Positions 26,424-36,994 are shown, numbered from the stretch's first letter. The stretch is 54,283 bases of DNA from Limnohabitans sp. Rim8 (GCA_945897795.1 CAMDFT010000011.1:1-54283); one strand, 5' to 3'. The notes: a model not told the origin generated them from the letters alone. Made by a program: numbers and translations.

Positions 26424-27182
26424 CTATAAGGCTCGGGTGTGTCCCAAAGCCTGCGACAGGGCGGCGGCTTCTTTGACCAACACGGCGCCGAACTGGCGTA
26501 CCTTGTCCTCTTTGAGGCGAGCACCCGGTCCAAACACGGCGATGGAGCCGGCCACTTGGCCATGGCTGTTGAAGAACGGTGCAGCAATGGCCACGGCCCC
26601 TTCAATCAAGGCGTTTTTGCTGGTGGCGTAGCCCCGTTTCCTGATTTGGCGCAGCTCTTGCGCCAAGCGAATCGGGTCCAGGCTCAGGCCTTCGGCATAA
26701 CGCTCGATCGCCTCAATCGAGGTGTTGGCATGCGCCAAAATGACCTGGCCACTGGCCCCCAAAACAATGCGTTCTTGGTAACCCACACCCCTTTTGAAGC
26801 TCAGCGCTTGGGGGCTGGGCAACTCGGCAACGCACAGGCGCATGTTGCCTTGCGGCACAAACAAGGCCACGGTTTCTTGGGTGGCTTCCCACACGCGCTG
26901 CATGATGGCTTGACCCACCGCAGAGATGTTCAGGCCCGACGACCACACATGGGTCAACTGGCCGACGGCAGGTCCCAGCCTGAACCTTTGGGGTTCACCC
27001 GAGGACACCACAAAACCTGAATGCACCAGCGTTTGCAGCAAGCGGTACAAGGTAGGCCGGCTCAAGGGAACCCGCTCGAGCAATTGCGCGGCGCTCAGTT
27101 CGTGCTCGTTGACCGAGAACGCTTTCAAAATGTCCAGTGCCCGTTCAACGGCCCGGACGCCATCTCCGCTGCTGGTGCTCAT
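26424..27182 (-). CDS. IclR-family transcriptional regulator
   Basis: A 252-residue regulator. The N-terminal winged helix is SVERALDIL-like (VRAVERALDILKAFSVNEHE, LSAAQLLERVPLSRPTLYRLLQTL), followed by the IclR effector domain with GASGQVILAH and a late IAAPFFNSHGQVAGSIAVFG. It is divergent from the Rieske oxygenase gene with a 137-bp shared spacer containing an inverted repeat (27224-27260). This arrangement fits local control of the oxygenase cluster by an aromatic or carboxylic acid ligand (inference). Confidence 0.92.
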   Translation of the reverse strand: MSTSSGDGVRAVERALDILKAFSVNEHELSAAQLLERVPLSRPTLYRLLQTLVHSGFVVSSGEPQRFRLGPAVGQLTHVWSSGLNISAVGQAIMQRVWEATQETVALFVPQGNMRLCVAELPSPQALSFKRGVGYQERIVLGASGQVILAHANTSIEAIERYAEGLSLDPIRLAQELRQIRKRGYATSKNALIEGAVAIAAPFFNSHGQVAGSIAVFGPGARLKEDKVRQFGAVLVKEAAALSQALGHTRAL

Positions 27183-27223
27183 GAAAACCCTTCAAAACCT
27201 TGTGTGTCCCGTGTGTATCGGCG

Positions 27224-27260
27224 TGTCCGCCTGATGGACAAGATTATCATTTTGCGGACA
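27224..27260. promoter_or_regulatory. possible IclR operator between the regulator and oxygenase genes
   Basis: Perfect inverted repeats tgtccgc (27224-27230) and gcggaca (27254-27260) are separated by 23 bp, putting the arms 30 bp (about three helical turns) apart. A further tggaca lies at 27235-27240. The site lies in the divergent spacer where IclR proteins usually bind. No convincing promoter boxes could be assigned. Confidence 0.45.
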
Positions 27261-27319
27261 GCTGCACAGTTGGGCATGACTGTGACAGTCACTTATTCAA
27301 GCCAAGGAGAAGCTTTTTC

Positions 27320-28594
27320 ATGAACAAAGAAATGTCTGAAACCCTGATCCGTGTAGGCCCCGGCACGCGCATGGGCAACCTGATGCGGCGTTATTGGGTG
27401 CCCGCTTTGAGCAGCAGCGAAATCGAGCTGGCCGACGGTCCGCAAGTGCGCATCGAGTTGTTGGGCGAAAAGCTGCTGGCCTTTCGCAACACCGATGGCA
27501 AGGCCTGCATGATCGGCGAATTTTGTTCGCACCGCGGTGTCTCGCTTTACTTTGGCCGCAACGAAGAAAACGGCATCCGTTGCGCCTACCACGGCGTCAA
27601 GTTTGACGGCAATGGCCAGTGCGTGGACGTGCCCTCCAACCCCAAAGCCTGTGCGCACATGCACATCAAAGGCTACCCCTGCGTGGAGCGGGGCGGTATC
27701 GTCTGGACTTACATGGGGCCGCCCGACAAAATGCCCGAGCCGCCCGAACTGGAGTGGTGCACCTTGCCGGACAGCCATGTGTTCGTGTCCAAGCGCCTTC
27801 AGTACTCCAGTTACCTGCAGGCCATGGAAGGCGGCATCGACACCGCTCACGTCTCGTATGTGCACCGCTATGAAGTGGACACCGACCCGATGCACAAAGG
27901 CGTCAAGGCACTCGACTACATCAAGGCCGATGGCAATGTGGTGTTTGAGATCGAGAAGACTTCGTATGGGATGAGCTTGTATGGCCGTCGCATGGGCGAG
28001 CCCGACAGTTTTTACTGGCGTATCACGCAGTGGTTGTTCCCCTGGTTCACCATGATTCCGCCGTTTGGCCACCACGCGCTCGGCGGCCATGCCTGGGTTC
28101 CGGTCAACGACCATGAGTGCTGGGCCTGGAGCATGAATTGGCAACCCAAGCAGCCGCTCAGCGCCGAAGAAAATGAAGCCATGGCCGCAGGCAAAGGCAT
28201 CCATGTGGAATACGACGTGCCAGGCAGTTTTGTGCCCAAAGCCAATCGCGACAACGACTACCTGATGGACCGCAAGGCCCAGCAGGAAAAACGCGCTTAC
28301 AGCGGGGTGTTCGGGTTTTCGGCGCAAGACTATTCCTTGCAGGAAAGCATGGGTTCCATCCAGGACCATGAAGCCGAAAAACTGCTGCCCACCGACCGCG
28401 CCATCGTCATGGCCCGGCGCATCCTGCACGATGCGGCCGTGGCGCTGGAGCAAGGCATCGAGCCCCCAGCGTTGGATGCCTCCGAGCAACATGTTCGCCC
28501 TGCCGGCGTGTTGTTGCCCAAAGGCGATGACCCCATGGTTTGGGCCAAGGCACACTTGGCCAATGGACTGGACGAGCCCGTGTTTTCGATCTGA
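27320..28594 (+). CDS. Rieske non-haem iron oxygenase, catalytic subunit (phthalate-4,5-dioxygenase-like)
   Basis: A 424-residue ring-hydroxylating oxygenase alpha subunit. The N-terminal Rieske [2Fe-2S] site has CSHRGVSLYFGR and CAYHGVKF (C-x-H and C-x2-H ligands). The catalytic domain has the mononuclear iron motif GGIDTAHVSYVH. The overall style (LIRVGPGTRMGNLMRRYWVPA) is that of phthalate dioxygenase and related demethylases. A reductase partner is not encoded nearby. The ATG is preceded by aaggaga. It is followed 29 bp later by a Bug-type receptor gene. The actual substrate is unknown, most likely an aromatic acid. Confidence 0.9.
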   Translation: MNKEMSETLIRVGPGTRMGNLMRRYWVPALSSSEIELADGPQVRIELLGEKLLAFRNTDGKACMIGEFCSHRGVSLYFGRNEENGIRCAYHGVKFDGNGQCVDVPSNPKACAHMHIKGYPCVERGGIVWTYMGPPDKMPEPPELEWCTLPDSHVFVSKRLQYSSYLQAMEGGIDTAHVSYVHRYEVDTDPMHKGVKALDYIKADGNVVFEIEKTSYGMSLYGRRMGEPDSFYWRITQWLFPWFTMIPPFGHHALGGHAWVPVNDHECWAWSMNWQPKQPLSAEENEAMAAGKGIHVEYDVPGSFVPKANRDNDYLMDRKAQQEKRAYSGVFGFSAQDYSLQESMGSIQDHEAEKLLPTDRAIVMARRILHDAAVALEQGIEPPALDASEQHVRPAGVLLPKGDDPMVWAKAHLANGLDEPVFSI

Positions 28595-28623
28595 CCGACA
28601 TTCAACTCACAACAGGAGACAAG

Positions 28624-29610
28624 ATGAAAAATTTCAACCGTCGACAAATGGGTGCCCTGGCACTGGCCACCACCTTGTGTCTGGGGGCCGCCACATCGGC
28701 CTCGGCGCAAGAATGGATGCCGACCAAGCCCGTGCGCATCATCGTGCCCATCACCGGCAGCACCAACGATGTGCTGGCGCGCTTGATCGCCCCCAAACTG
28801 CAAGAAGTTTTTGGGCAACCCTTTGTAGTGGAAAACAAGCCCGGTGCAGGCGGCAACATTGGCGCCGACATGGTGGCCAAAGCCGCGCCGGACGGTCACA
28901 CCTTGCTGATTGGCTACAACGGCCCATTGGCCATCAATGTCAGTTTGTTCGACAAAATGCCCTATGACCCAGTCAAGGATCTGGCCCCCATCACCTTGAT
29001 GGTCAAGGCCCCGCAATACCTGGTGGTCAACCCGGCCTCGGGCATCACCAGCGTGAAGGATTTTGTCGAGAAGACCAAGGCCAACCCCGCCAAGTACTCT
29101 TACGGCTCGGTGGCATTGGGCAGTGCCTCGCACCTGACCATGGAAATGTTCAAGTCAGCTGCAGGGTTTCACATCACGCACATCCCTTACCGGGGTGCCG
29201 GACCAGCGGTCGGCGATTTGATCGCCGGCAACATCCAGGCGGGCTTCTTTGTGCCGGGCAATGTGCAGCAATTTGCCAAAGAGGGTCGCCTGAAGCTTTT
29301 GGCCACCTCAGGCCTCAAGCGCTTTGCCAGTACGCCCGACATTCCCACCCTCAGCGAGTCGGGCTACCCCGATTTTGAAGCCACTTCGTGGATTGGTTTT
29401 CTCACCACCGGCGGCACACCCGCGCCCATCATCGAGCGCTACAACCGCGAGATCGTGAAAATCGTCCGCTCGCCCGAGATCACCAAGCGATTGCTGGACA
29501 TGGAGTTTGAGATTGTGGCCACCACGCCCAACCAGTTCCGCGACTGGATAGGCTCGGAAATCAAGCGTTGGGGCAAAGTGATCAAAGACACCGGCACCAA
29601 AGCGGAGTGA
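28624..29610 (+). CDS. tripartite tricarboxylate transporter receptor (Bug/TctC family)
   Basis: A 328-residue periplasmic binding protein. A twin-Arg-like start (FNRRQMGALALATTLCLGAA) leads into a signal peptide cut near SASAQ. The mature part shows the Bug signatures KPVRIIVPITGSTNDVLARL, VVENKPGAGGNIGADMVAKA and HIPYRGAGPAVGDLIAG. Such receptors capture organic acids, but no TctA/TctB membrane partner is present here, as is common in Burkholderiales. It probably scavenges the substrate of the adjacent oxygenase. Preceded by aggaga; 5 bp before the next gene. Confidence 0.92.
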   Translation: MKNFNRRQMGALALATTLCLGAATSASAQEWMPTKPVRIIVPITGSTNDVLARLIAPKLQEVFGQPFVVENKPGAGGNIGADMVAKAAPDGHTLLIGYNGPLAINVSLFDKMPYDPVKDLAPITLMVKAPQYLVVNPASGITSVKDFVEKTKANPAKYSYGSVALGSASHLTMEMFKSAAGFHITHIPYRGAGPAVGDLIAGNIQAGFFVPGNVQQFAKEGRLKLLATSGLKRFASTPDIPTLSESGYPDFEATSWIGFLTTGGTPAPIIERYNREIVKIVRSPEITKRLLDMEFEIVATTPNQFRDWIGSEIKRWGKVIKDTGTKAE

Positions 29611-29615
29611 GCGGC

Positions 29616-30395
29616 ATGGGCCAGCCACGTTTGCAAGGCCAAGTTGCGCTGATCACTGGCGCGGGTTCGGGCATTGGCGCGGCGACAGCGCACATCTTTT
29701 GTCAGGAAGGCGCTTCGGTCTTTTTGGTGGATGCCGATGCGCAGGGCCTGGAACGCACACGCCAGACCATTGTGCAAGCTACTCCCGAGGCCCGTGTGCT
29801 GTGCGCCCAGGCCGATGTGAGCGACCTCTCGCTGGCGCTGGAAGCCGTGGCGCGTTGTGTCAAAGAACTCGGAGGCCTGGACATTCTGGTCAACAACGCC
29901 GCCATGCGCAATTACTCGGCCGCAGCCCAAGCCACTGCGCCCGAATGGCATGCGATTGTGGGCGTCAACCTGGTGGGCATCACGAATTACTGCCATGCCG
30001 CACTGCCACACCTGCGCAGCACCGGCCACGGTCGCATCGTCAATGTGTCTTCTTGTTATGCCATCAAAGGCCGAAAAGGCATGGCCCTGTATGACGCCAC
30101 CAAGGCCGCGCAACTGGCTTTGACCCGATCACTGGCGTGTGAAGAGGCGGTGCACGGCGTGCGCGTCAACGCGGTTTGCCCCGGCTCAACATTGACCGAC
30201 TTTCATGTGGGCCGAGCACAACAAGCAGGCAAAAGCGTCGAGCAACTCAAGACGGAACGCAAAGACAGCTCTTTGCTGGGGCGATGGGCTAGCCCTGAAG
30301 AAATCGCTTGGCCGATTTTGTGGATGGCCTCTTCGGAGGGCTCGTTCATCACCGGCAGCACCCTGGTGGTGGATGGCGGCTTGCACATCGTTTGA
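29616..30395 (+). CDS. short-chain dehydrogenase/reductase
   Basis: A 259-residue Rossmann-fold oxidoreductase. Cofactor motif TGAGSGIGAA, the NNAA motif (LVNNAAMRN), and the catalytic Ser (NVSS) and YxxxK (YDATK) are all present, with ACxxxVRVNAVCPG-like sequence after them. The C-terminus FITGSTLVVDGG is standard for classical SDRs. Asp in the second beta strand (FLVDAD) suggests NAD rather than NADP. It likely oxidises a dihydrodiol or alcohol in the same pathway as the Rieske oxygenase (inference from clustering). Confidence 0.9.
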   Translation: MGQPRLQGQVALITGAGSGIGAATAHIFCQEGASVFLVDADAQGLERTRQTIVQATPEARVLCAQADVSDLSLALEAVARCVKELGGLDILVNNAAMRNYSAAAQATAPEWHAIVGVNLVGITNYCHAALPHLRSTGHGRIVNVSSCYAIKGRKGMALYDATKAAQLALTRSLACEEAVHGVRVNAVCPGSTLTDFHVGRAQQAGKSVEQLKTERKDSSLLGRWASPEEIAWPILWMASSEGSFITGSTLVVDGGLHIV

Positions 30396-30526
30396 GCGTA
30401 GACCTCACTTTGTATGAGGTTGAACATGGCGGCCGTTTCTGATTACAGCTGGTGCCGTCTGCGGCTTGGCTGATGGCTTGAGGCCGCAGGCACTGTATCG
30501 CTTGATTTGGGACGGATAATTCACAG

Positions 30527-31378
30527 ATGATCCCCAAAATCAAGCTGTACCTGGACCTGATTCGCTGGAACCGACCTGCCGGCTGGCTGCTGCTGTTGTG
30601 GCCGACTTTGTCGGCCTTGTGGGCTGCTGCTGGCGGCTTTCCGGGTTGGCATTTGGTGGCGGTGTTCACGCTGGGCACCATCCTCATGCGCAGCGCCGGG
30701 TGCTGCGTCAACGATGTGGCCGATCGCGAATTTGACAAGCATGTCAAACGCACGGCCTCACGCCCAGTGACCAGTGGGCGTCTGAGCGTCAAGGAGGCGC
30801 TGGGTTTGGGTGTGGCGCTGGCGCTGCTGGCCTTTGTGCTGGTGCTCAGCACCAACCGTGTGACTGTGGCCTGGTCGTTTGCCGCTCTGGCGGTGACCGT
30901 GGTTTATCCCTACGCCAAACGCTTCGTGTCCATGCCACAGGCGGTGTTGGGGGTGGCCTTCAGTTTTGGGATTCCGATGGCTTTTGCAGCGGTCCAAAGC
31001 GAAGTTCCGCCAATGGCTTGGGGTTTGCTTTTGGGCAATTTGTTTTGGGTGCTGGCTTACGACACCGAATATGCGATGGTGGACCGCGATGACGATTTGA
31101 AGATCGGCATGAAAACCTCAGCCATCACTTTGGGCAGATGGGATGTGGTCGCCATAGCGGGGTTTTATGCAGCCTTTTTGGCCTTGTGGGCGCTGTTGTT
31201 GGACGTACCCGAACGCGGCGCTTGGCTTTGGGCGGGTTTGACGGGTGCGGCCGCGCAGGCAATGTGGCATGTGTGGCTGATCAGGGACCGCAGCCGCGAG
31301 GGTTGCTTCAAGGCCTTTAGGCTGAACCACTGGTTGGGGTTCAGCGTATTTGCAGGCCTGGTCCTGTCTTACGGATGA
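30527..31378 (+). CDS. ubiA: 4-hydroxybenzoate octaprenyltransferase
   Basis: A 283-residue polytopic membrane enzyme of ubiquinone synthesis that attaches the prenyl tail to 4-hydroxybenzoate. The two Asp-rich motifs are seen: NDVADREFD and, later, [13 protein letters not shown]. The N-terminal [16 protein letters not shown] and the [12 protein letters not shown] block are typical UbiA. Eight or nine helices are visible. The preceding 131-bp spacer contains a weak hairpin (30402-30420, acctca/tgaggt) and no gene. Confidence 0.95.
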   Translation: MIPKIKLYLDLIRWNRPAGWLLLLWPTLSALWAAAGGFPGWHLVAVFTLGTILMRSAGCCVNDVADREFDKHVKRTASRPVTSGRLSVKEALGLGVALALLAFVLVLSTNRVTVAWSFAALAVTVVYPYAKRFVSMPQAVLGVAFSFGIPMAFAAVQSEVPPMAWGLLLGNLFWVLAYDTEYAMVDRDDDLKIGMKTSAITLGRWDVVAIAGFYAAFLALWALLLDVPERGAWLWAGLTGAAAQAMWHVWLIRDRSREGCFKAFRLNHWLGFSVFAGLVLSYG

Positions 31379-31411
31379 GCTGGAGGGCTGGTGCCAAGAG
31401 CACCTTTGCGC

Positions 31412-32236
31412 TCAGGCTTTGCCAAATTCATCGCCCAACTCGCGGGCCCGATGCTCAGCGGCTTGCATGGCTTTCACAAAAGCTGGCTTGATGCCGGCTG
31501 CTTCCATCGCGGTGAGGGCCGCATAGGTCGTGCCGCCTTTGGAGGTCACGCGCTGGCGCAGCACCGCGGGTGATTCAGTGGAAGCCGCAGCCAGGCCAGA
31601 AGCGCCCGAAAACGTGGCCACCGCCAGTTGATAGGCCTGTTCGGCGCTCAGGCCCATGCCCACGCCCGCTTCGGTCATGGCTTCGAGGAAGAAAAACACA
31701 TAGGCAGGGCCGGAGCCTGACAAGGCGGTCACCGCGTCCAGCAAAGATTCCTGTTGCACCCACAGGTATTGACCGGTTGTGCCAATGACTTGCTCCACCA
31801 GTTGCTGGTCGGTCGGGGTGACCGATGGGCAGGCAAACAAGCCGGTGATGCCCTGGCCCACCAGAGCGGGTGTGTTGGGCATGCAGCGCACCACCCGATC
31901 TGTGCCGACCCAGCGGGAAATGCTGTCGGTGCGGATGCCCGCCGCTACTGACAGGTGCAGCGCCCCTTGGGTGTGGGGCATGACCGGGGCGGCGGCTTCG
32001 CTGAAGATTTGCGGCTTGACCGCCCAGACCACCAAGTCAGCCCGCGCCAAGGCAGGGCCTGCGGCGGGCAGTGCGGTGATGCCAAAGTCCCTGAGCAATT
32101 TGTCGGCGGCTTCGGCAAAGGGTTCAACCACGGTGAATTGATCGGGTCTCATGCCTTGGCGGATCAGGCCACCCATGATGGCGCTGGCCATGTTGCCGCC
32201 GCCAATAAAGGCCATGTGTTGTGCAAAAGAAGTCAT
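31412..32236 (-). CDS. proC: pyrroline-5-carboxylate reductase
   Basis: A 274-residue cytoplasmic enzyme, the last step of proline synthesis. The Rossmann start is [17 protein letters not shown], followed by WAVKPQ, the signature region [21 protein letters not shown] and a late [15 protein letters not shown]. The length is standard. It is convergent with ubiA (33-bp gap) and divergent from glpK (about 88 bp). Confidence 0.96.
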   Translation of the reverse strand: MTSFAQHMAFIGGGNMASAIMGGLIRQGMRPDQFTVVEPFAEAADKLLRDFGITALPAAGPALARADLVVWAVKPQIFSEAAAPVMPHTQGALHLSVAAGIRTDSISRWVGTDRVVRCMPNTPALVGQGITGLFACPSVTPTDQQLVEQVIGTTGQYLWVQQESLLDAVTALSGSGPAYVFFFLEAMTEAGVGMGLSAEQAYQLAVATFSGASGLAAASTESPAVLRQRVTSKGGTTYAALTAMEAAGIKPAFVKAMQAAEHRARELGDEFGKA

Positions 32237-32324
32237 GGTGTCAGTCTCTCAGGCGTCTTGGTTGAATGGTCAATCGGGGAATTGTCGCTGTTTGTCCGAG
32301 CGGCTTTGCGCTAATCTTGTGCGC

Positions 32325-33827
32325 ATGGATTACATGCTTTCAATTGACCAAGGCACCACCAGCTCACGGGCGGTGGTTTTTGACCATGGTGGCCGGGTGG
32401 TGGCCATGGCACAGCGCGAATTCACCCAGTATTTCCCGCAGCCGGGGTGGGTTGAGCACGATGCCAACGAGATTTGGCAAACCCAATTGGCTGTCCTGCG
32501 CGAGGTGCTGGTGCATGCGGGCATCACGGCCCGCCAGGTGCGTGCCCTGGGCATCACCAACCAGCGTGAAACCACCGTGCTGTGGGATCGCCAAACGGGT
32601 GAGCCAGTGGCCCCGGCCATCGTCTGGCAGGACCGGCGCACCAGCGGGTTTTGCGAGGCCCTGCGCGCAGCAGGCCACGCCCCGGGTATCGCTGCCAAAA
32701 CCGGCTTGGTACTGGATTCTTATTTTTCGGGCACCAAGCTGGCGTGGTTGCTGGACCATGTTCCGGGGGCCCGATTGCGGGCCGAGCGGGGCGAATTGGC
32801 CTTTGGCACGGTGGACAGCTGGTTGCTGTGGCAGTTGACGGGCGGACGGGTGCACGCCACAGAACCCAGTAATGCGTCTCGTACGCTGCTTTACAACCTG
32901 AAAACCGGCACCTGGGACGATGACATGCTGGCCCTGCTGAACATTCCGCACGCGGTGTTGCCACAGATATTGCCCTCATGCGGCCAAGTGGCCTTGACCG
33001 ATGCCCACTGGCTGGGGGCCTGTGTGCCCATTGCAGGTTGGGTGGGAGACCAGCAAGCGGCCCTGTTTGGTCAGGCTTGCTTTGCGCCCGGCATGGCCAA
33101 AAATACGTATGGCACGGGCTGCTTCATGCTGATGAATACGGGCGATCAACCTGTGGCAAGCCAAAACCAATTGCTCAGCACCGTGGCCTGGCAAGGCCCA
33201 GGCACTGCGCAACGGCCCTTGGCCTATGCTTTAGAGGGCTCAGTGTTCATGGCTGGGGCCACGGTTCAGTGGTTGCGCGACGGATTACAGATCATCGACA
33301 GCGCGGCCCAAGTTGAAGCATTGGCTGCCAGCGTGCCTGATACGGGGGATGTCTTTTTGGTCCCCGCTTTTGTCGGATTGGGCGCACCCGACTGGGATGG
33401 CCAGGCCAGAGGCGCCTTGGTGGGCATGACGCGAGGCACGGGCCGGGCCCATATCGCCAGGGCCGCTTTGGAGGCCATTGCCTTGCAGACGGCCGATGTA
33501 TTTCGTGCCATGAGTGCTGACAGCGGATTGGCGCTGACCGAGTTGAGGGTGGATGGCGGTGCCAGCAAAAACGACTTGCTGATGCAAATGCAGGCGAATG
33601 TGCTGGGCGTGCCAGTGGTGCGCAGCCTAATCAGTGAAACCACAGCGCTTGGGGCGGCCTATCTGGCAGGGCTGGCCACAGGCTATTGGTCGGGAGCAGA
33701 CGAGCTGTCGGCGCAATGGCAAGAGGAGCGGCGTTTCTTGCCGCAGTGGGAGGAATCTCAAAGACTGGCCCATGCGCAGCGTTGGCGAGAAGCCGTGGCT
33801 CGCTCACGGTCGTGGGCTCAAAACTGA
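32325..33827 (+). CDS. glpK: glycerol kinase
   Basis: A 500-residue FGGY kinase that phosphorylates glycerol. N-terminal [20 protein letters not shown], then [12 protein letters not shown], the substrate loop [12 protein letters not shown], and the C-terminal GLGAPDWD and [20 protein letters not shown] blocks. No glpF, glpD or glpR is adjacent. A 6-bp hairpin (gtctgc/gcagac, 33839-33855) without a T-run follows the stop. Confidence 0.95.
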   Translation: MDYMLSIDQGTTSSRAVVFDHGGRVVAMAQREFTQYFPQPGWVEHDANEIWQTQLAVLREVLVHAGITARQVRALGITNQRETTVLWDRQTGEPVAPAIVWQDRRTSGFCEALRAAGHAPGIAAKTGLVLDSYFSGTKLAWLLDHVPGARLRAERGELAFGTVDSWLLWQLTGGRVHATEPSNASRTLLYNLKTGTWDDDMLALLNIPHAVLPQILPSCGQVALTDAHWLGACVPIAGWVGDQQAALFGQACFAPGMAKNTYGTGCFMLMNTGDQPVASQNQLLSTVAWQGPGTAQRPLAYALEGSVFMAGATVQWLRDGLQIIDSAAQVEALAASVPDTGDVFLVPAFVGLGAPDWDGQARGALVGMTRGTGRAHIARAALEAIALQTADVFRAMSADSGLALTELRVDGGASKNDLLMQMQANVLGVPVVRSLISETTALGAAYLAGLATGYWSGADELSAQWQEERRFLPQWEESQRLAHAQRWREAVARSRSWAQN

Positions 33828-33909
33828 AGCCTGGGGGGGTCTGCAGAGCGCAGACTGGCGGTTCAACGCCAAAACGCGGGCATTAAAGCAGGAAAATTTC
33901 GGAAACATG

Positions 33910-33937
33910 TTGCAGACGACATTTTTTCTGGCATAAT
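33910..33937 (+). promoter_or_regulatory. probable sigma-70 promoter of the rplN operon
   Basis: TTGCAG (33910-33915) and CATAAT (33932-33937) are spaced 16 bp apart, about 150 bp before rplN. The implied leader (about 33944-34084) contains a hairpin cgcctt-gcaa-aaggcg and has no reading frame of note. The same hexamer pair occurs before tRNA-Tyr. Confidence 0.55.
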
Positions 33938-34084
33938 CGTGGGCTTCGCCTTGCAAAAGGCGTAGTTATCTGCCCAAACAGAAGCTCAGCAAGTGGTTTG
34001 TTGAGTCTATGACGGGTCCAAGACTGATTCCTGCAGGTTGGCTTTTCGGCAAGCTTGCAAGGAATACAAGTTGGGAACAAAGAA

Positions 34085-34453
34085 ATGATCCAGACAGAAT
34101 CTCGGTTGGATGTGGCCGACAACACCGGCGCCAAGTCCGTGCTGTGCATCAAGGTGCTCGGCGGGTCTAGGCGTCGCTATGCAAGTGTTGGCGACATCAT
34201 CAAAGTGAGCATCAAAGAAGCCGCCCCGCGTGGTCGCGTCAAAAAAGGCGAGATCTACAGTGCTGTGGTGGTTCGCACTGCCAAGGGCATCCGCCGTGGC
34301 GATGGCTCCCTCATCAAATTCGATGGCAACGCAGCCGTGTTGCTGAATGCCAAGTTGGAGCCTATTGGCACCCGCATCTTCGGCCCGGTCACGCGTGAAC
34401 TGCGTACCGAGAAGTTCATGAAGATCGTGTCTCTGGCTCCTGAAGTACTGTAA
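34085..34453 (+). CDS. rplN: 50S ribosomal protein L14
   Basis: A 122-residue protein starting [19 protein letters not shown], with the L14 signature [17 protein letters not shown]. It is the first gene of this operon; rpsQ and the S10-half genes are not upstream, where glpK sits instead. Its promoter lies at 33910-33937 with a leader of about 145 bp. L14 binds 23S rRNA at the subunit interface. Confidence 0.98.
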   Translation: MIQTESRLDVADNTGAKSVLCIKVLGGSRRRYASVGDIIKVSIKEAAPRGRVKKGEIYSAVVVRTAKGIRRGDGSLIKFDGNAAVLLNAKLEPIGTRIFGPVTRELRTEKFMKIVSLAPEVL

Positions 34454-34462
34454 GGACGCGCC

Positions 34463-34783
34463 ATGAACAAGATTCGCACAGGCGATGAAATCATCGTCAT
34501 CACAGGTCGGGATAAGGGTAAGCGCGGCAAAGTCACTGCCCGCGCAACCGATTCCCATGTCTTGATCGACGGTATCAATATCGTTAAAAAGCACGCCAAG
34601 CCAAACCCCATGAAGGGCACAACTGGCGGCATCATCGAAAAGGCCATGCCGATTCACCAATCCAATGTGGCCATTTTCAATGCCGCAACGGGTAAGGCTG
34701 ATCGTGTGGGCGTCAAACTGCAGGCTGACGGAAAACGCGTTCGTGTTTACAAGTCCAGCGGCGAAGAAATCAAGGTGGCATGA
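34463..34783 (+). CDS. rplX: 50S ribosomal protein L24
   Basis: A 106-residue protein with the KOW motif near the start ([20 protein letters not shown]), and [20 protein letters not shown] typical of L24. L24 starts 50S assembly. Nine bp after rplN; the stop overlaps the rplE start. Confidence 0.98.
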   Translation: MNKIRTGDEIIVITGRDKGKRGKVTARATDSHVLIDGINIVKKHAKPNPMKGTTGGIIEKAMPIHQSNVAIFNAATGKADRVGVKLQADGKRVRVYKSSGEEIKVA

Positions 34784-35325
34784 GCATGGCACGTTTGCAA
34801 CAAATCTTCCGCGAAAAAATCGCAGCTGACTTGATCGCCAAATTTGGCTACAAGTCACCCATGCAGGTTCCTCGCATCACCAAGATCACCTTGAACATGG
34901 GTGTTTCTGAAGCGGTCGCTGACAAGAAAGTCATGGACCACGCCGTGAGCGACTTGACCAAGATTGCAGGCCAAAAGCCTGTGGTGACCAAGGCCAAGAA
35001 AGCCATTGCTGGATTCAAGATTCGCGAAATGCAACCGATTGGTTGCATGGTCACGCTGCGTGGCGTCCAAATGTATGAATTCCTGGACCGTTTCGTGACC
35101 GTGGCGCTGCCCCGAGTGCGTGACTTCCGCGGTATTTCGGGTCGCGCGTTTGATGGTCGTGGCAACTACAACATCGGCGTCAAAGAACAGATCATTTTCC
35201 CTGAGATTGAGTACGACAAGGTCGATGCCTTGCGCGGTCTCAACATCAGCATCACCACCACGGCCAAGTCTGACGAAGAGTGCAAAGCACTTTTGACAGC
35301 TTTCCGCTTCCCCTTCAAGAACTGA
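34780..35325 (+). CDS. rplE: 50S ribosomal protein L5
   Basis: A 181-residue protein with [38 protein letters not shown] and [11 protein letters not shown] blocks. L5 binds 5S rRNA. Start ATG 34780 overlaps the rplX stop (ATGA); ATG 34786 (MARLQQ) matches homologues equally well. Confidence 0.97.
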   Translation: MSMARLQQIFREKIAADLIAKFGYKSPMQVPRITKITLNMGVSEAVADKKVMDHAVSDLTKIAGQKPVVTKAKKAIAGFKIREMQPIGCMVTLRGVQMYEFLDRFVTVALPRVRDFRGISGRAFDGRGNYNIGVKEQIIFPEIEYDKVDALRGLNISITTTAKSDEECKALLTAFRFPFKN

Positions 35326-35333
35326 GGTGTCAC

Positions 35334-35639
35334 GTGGCTAAAGTAGCTTTGATCGAGCGCGAGCTCAAGCGTGAAAAATTGGCAGCCAAGTACGCAAAAA
35401 AATATGCGGAATTCAAAGCCATCGCCAACGATTTCAAGCGCAGCGATGAAGAGCGTGCAGCTGCCCGTCTGGGTCTGCAAAAGCTCCCGCGCAACGCCAA
35501 CCCGACCCGCCAACGCAACCGCTGTGAAATCACCGGTCGCCCACGCGGTACGTTCCGTCAATTTGGTCTGGGTCGCGCCAAGATCCGTGAAATGGCCTTC
35601 GCCGGCCATATCCCGGGCGTGACCAAGGCCAGCTGGTAA
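35334..35639 (+). CDS. rpsN: 30S ribosomal protein S14
   Basis: A 101-residue S14 of the long, zinc-free type (no CxxC pairs), with [19 protein letters not shown] and the C-terminal KASW. The start is GTG at 35334, just after the rplE stop. This matches the usual N-terminus [10 protein letters not shown] cytoplasmic head protein of 30S. Confidence 0.96.
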   Translation: MAKVALIERELKREKLAAKYAKKYAEFKAIANDFKRSDEERAAARLGLQKLPRNANPTRQRNRCEITGRPRGTFRQFGLGRAKIREMAFAGHIPGVTKASW

Positions 35640-35657
35640 TCGGCAGGAGATAACAAC

Positions 35658-36053
35658 ATGAGCATGAGTGATCCTATTGCCGATCTGTTGACCCGCATCC
35701 GCAACGCACAAATGGTGGCAAAAGCCGCCGTGATGGTGCCTTCTTCCAAAGTGAAGGTGGCCATTGCTCAAGTGCTGAAAGATGAAGGCTACATTGATGG
35801 CTTCCAAGTCAAAACCGAAGATGGCAAAGCCACCCTCGAAATCGCCCTGAAGTACTACGCTGGCCGTCCGGTCATCGAACGTATTGAGCGCGTGAGCCGC
35901 CCTGGCCTGCGTGTTTACAAGGGCCGTGATGCCATTCCCCAGGTCCAAAACGGCTTGGGCGTGGCCATCGTCACCACCCCCCAAGGCGTGATGACCGATC
36001 GCAAAGCACGTGCAGCCGGTGTCGGTGGCGAAGTGCTGTGCTACGTCGCTTAA
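35658..36053 (+). CDS. rpsH: 30S ribosomal protein S8
   Basis: A 131-residue protein starting [20 protein letters not shown], ending GEVLCYVA; the [16 protein letters not shown] block is the S8 signature. In E. coli S8 represses this operon by binding mRNA near rplE; no equivalent site was searched for here. Preceded by aggaga. Confidence 0.98.
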   Translation: MSMSDPIADLLTRIRNAQMVAKAAVMVPSSKVKVAIAQVLKDEGYIDGFQVKTEDGKATLEIALKYYAGRPVIERIERVSRPGLRVYKGRDAIPQVQNGLGVAIVTTPQGVMTDRKARAAGVGGEVLCYVA

Positions 36054-36066
36054 AGGGAGAAAAAGA

Positions 36067-36600
36067 ATGTCCCGCGTAGGAAAAATGCCTGTGACCATCC
36101 CCGCTGGTGTGGATGTGTCAGTTAAACAAGATCAGATCAGTGTCAAGGGTTCGGGTGGTCAATTGGCCATCGCATCCAACATGCTGGTGACTGTGACCAA
36201 CGAAGGTGGCAAATTGAGTTTTGCTCCAGCCAATGATTCTCGCGAAGCCAACGCCATGAGTGGCACCATGCGTCAGCTGGTGAACAACATGGTGAATGGC
36301 GTGACCAAGGGCTTCGAGAAGAAGTTGAACCTGGTCGGCGTGGGTTACAAGGCGGCAGCATCCGGTGCCAAATTGAACCTGGCTGTTGGTTATTCACACC
36401 CTGTCAACATCGACATGCCTGCTGGCATCACGGTGGCCACTCCGACTGCGACTGAAATCGTGATCAAGGGTGCCGACCGTCAACGTGTTGGCCAAATTGC
36501 TGCTGAGATCCGTGCTGTTCGTCCTCCTGAGCCCTACAAAGGCAAAGGCATCCGTTATTCGGATGAGAAGATCACGATCAAAGAGACCAAGAAGAAATAA
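36067..36600 (+). CDS. rplF: 50S ribosomal protein L6
   Basis: A 177-residue protein: [19 protein letters not shown], mid-block [19 protein letters not shown], and the signature [18 protein letters not shown]6 lies near the factor-binding centre of 50S. Fourteen bp after rpsH with agggaga upstream of the start. Confidence 0.98.
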   Translation: MSRVGKMPVTIPAGVDVSVKQDQISVKGSGGQLAIASNMLVTVTNEGGKLSFAPANDSREANAMSGTMRQLVNNMVNGVTKGFEKKLNLVGVGYKAAASGAKLNLAVGYSHPVNIDMPAGITVATPTATEIVIKGADRQRVGQIAAEIRAVRPPEPYKGKGIRYSDEKITIKETKKK

Positions 36601-36611
36601 GGAGCTGCACC

Positions 36612-36977
36612 ATGTTGACCAAGAAAGAGCAGCGTCTGCGTCGTGCACGCCAAACACGCATCCGCATTGCACAGCAAGGCGTGGCCCGTTTGACCGTGAG
36701 CCGCACCAACTTGCACATCTACGCCAGCGTTATTTCTGGATGTGGCACCAAAGTGTTGGCCAGCGCCTCCACTGCCGAAGCCGAAGTGCGTACGGCACTG
36801 GGTGCAGCAGGCAAAGGCGGCAATGCCGCTGCAGCCACCGTCATTGGCAAGCGCATTGCTGAAAAAGCAAAAGCTGCTGGCGTTGAGAAGGTCGCCTTCG
36901 ACCGCGCAGGTTTCGCTTACCACGGTCGTGTCAAGGCTTTGGCCGAAGCAGCCCGTGAAGCAGGTCTGCAGTTCTAA
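36612..36977 (+). CDS. rplR: 50S ribosomal protein L18
   Basis: A 121-residue protein: [32 protein letters not shown] and [20 protein letters not shown] are L18 blocks. It joins 5S rRNA to 50S with L5. Preceded by aagga; 11 bp after rplF. Confidence 0.98.
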   Translation: MLTKKEQRLRRARQTRIRIAQQGVARLTVSRTNLHIYASVISGCGTKVLASASTAEAEVRTALGAAGKGGNAAAATVIGKRIAEKAKAAGVEKVAFDRAGFAYHGRVKALAEAAREAGLQF

Positions 36978-36994
36978 ACGGATCGGAGTAACAA

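Noticed and set aside
30402..30420. Hairpin after the SDR gene as a terminator
   Set aside because: Only 6 bp, no T-run, and rich in mismatches outside the arms.
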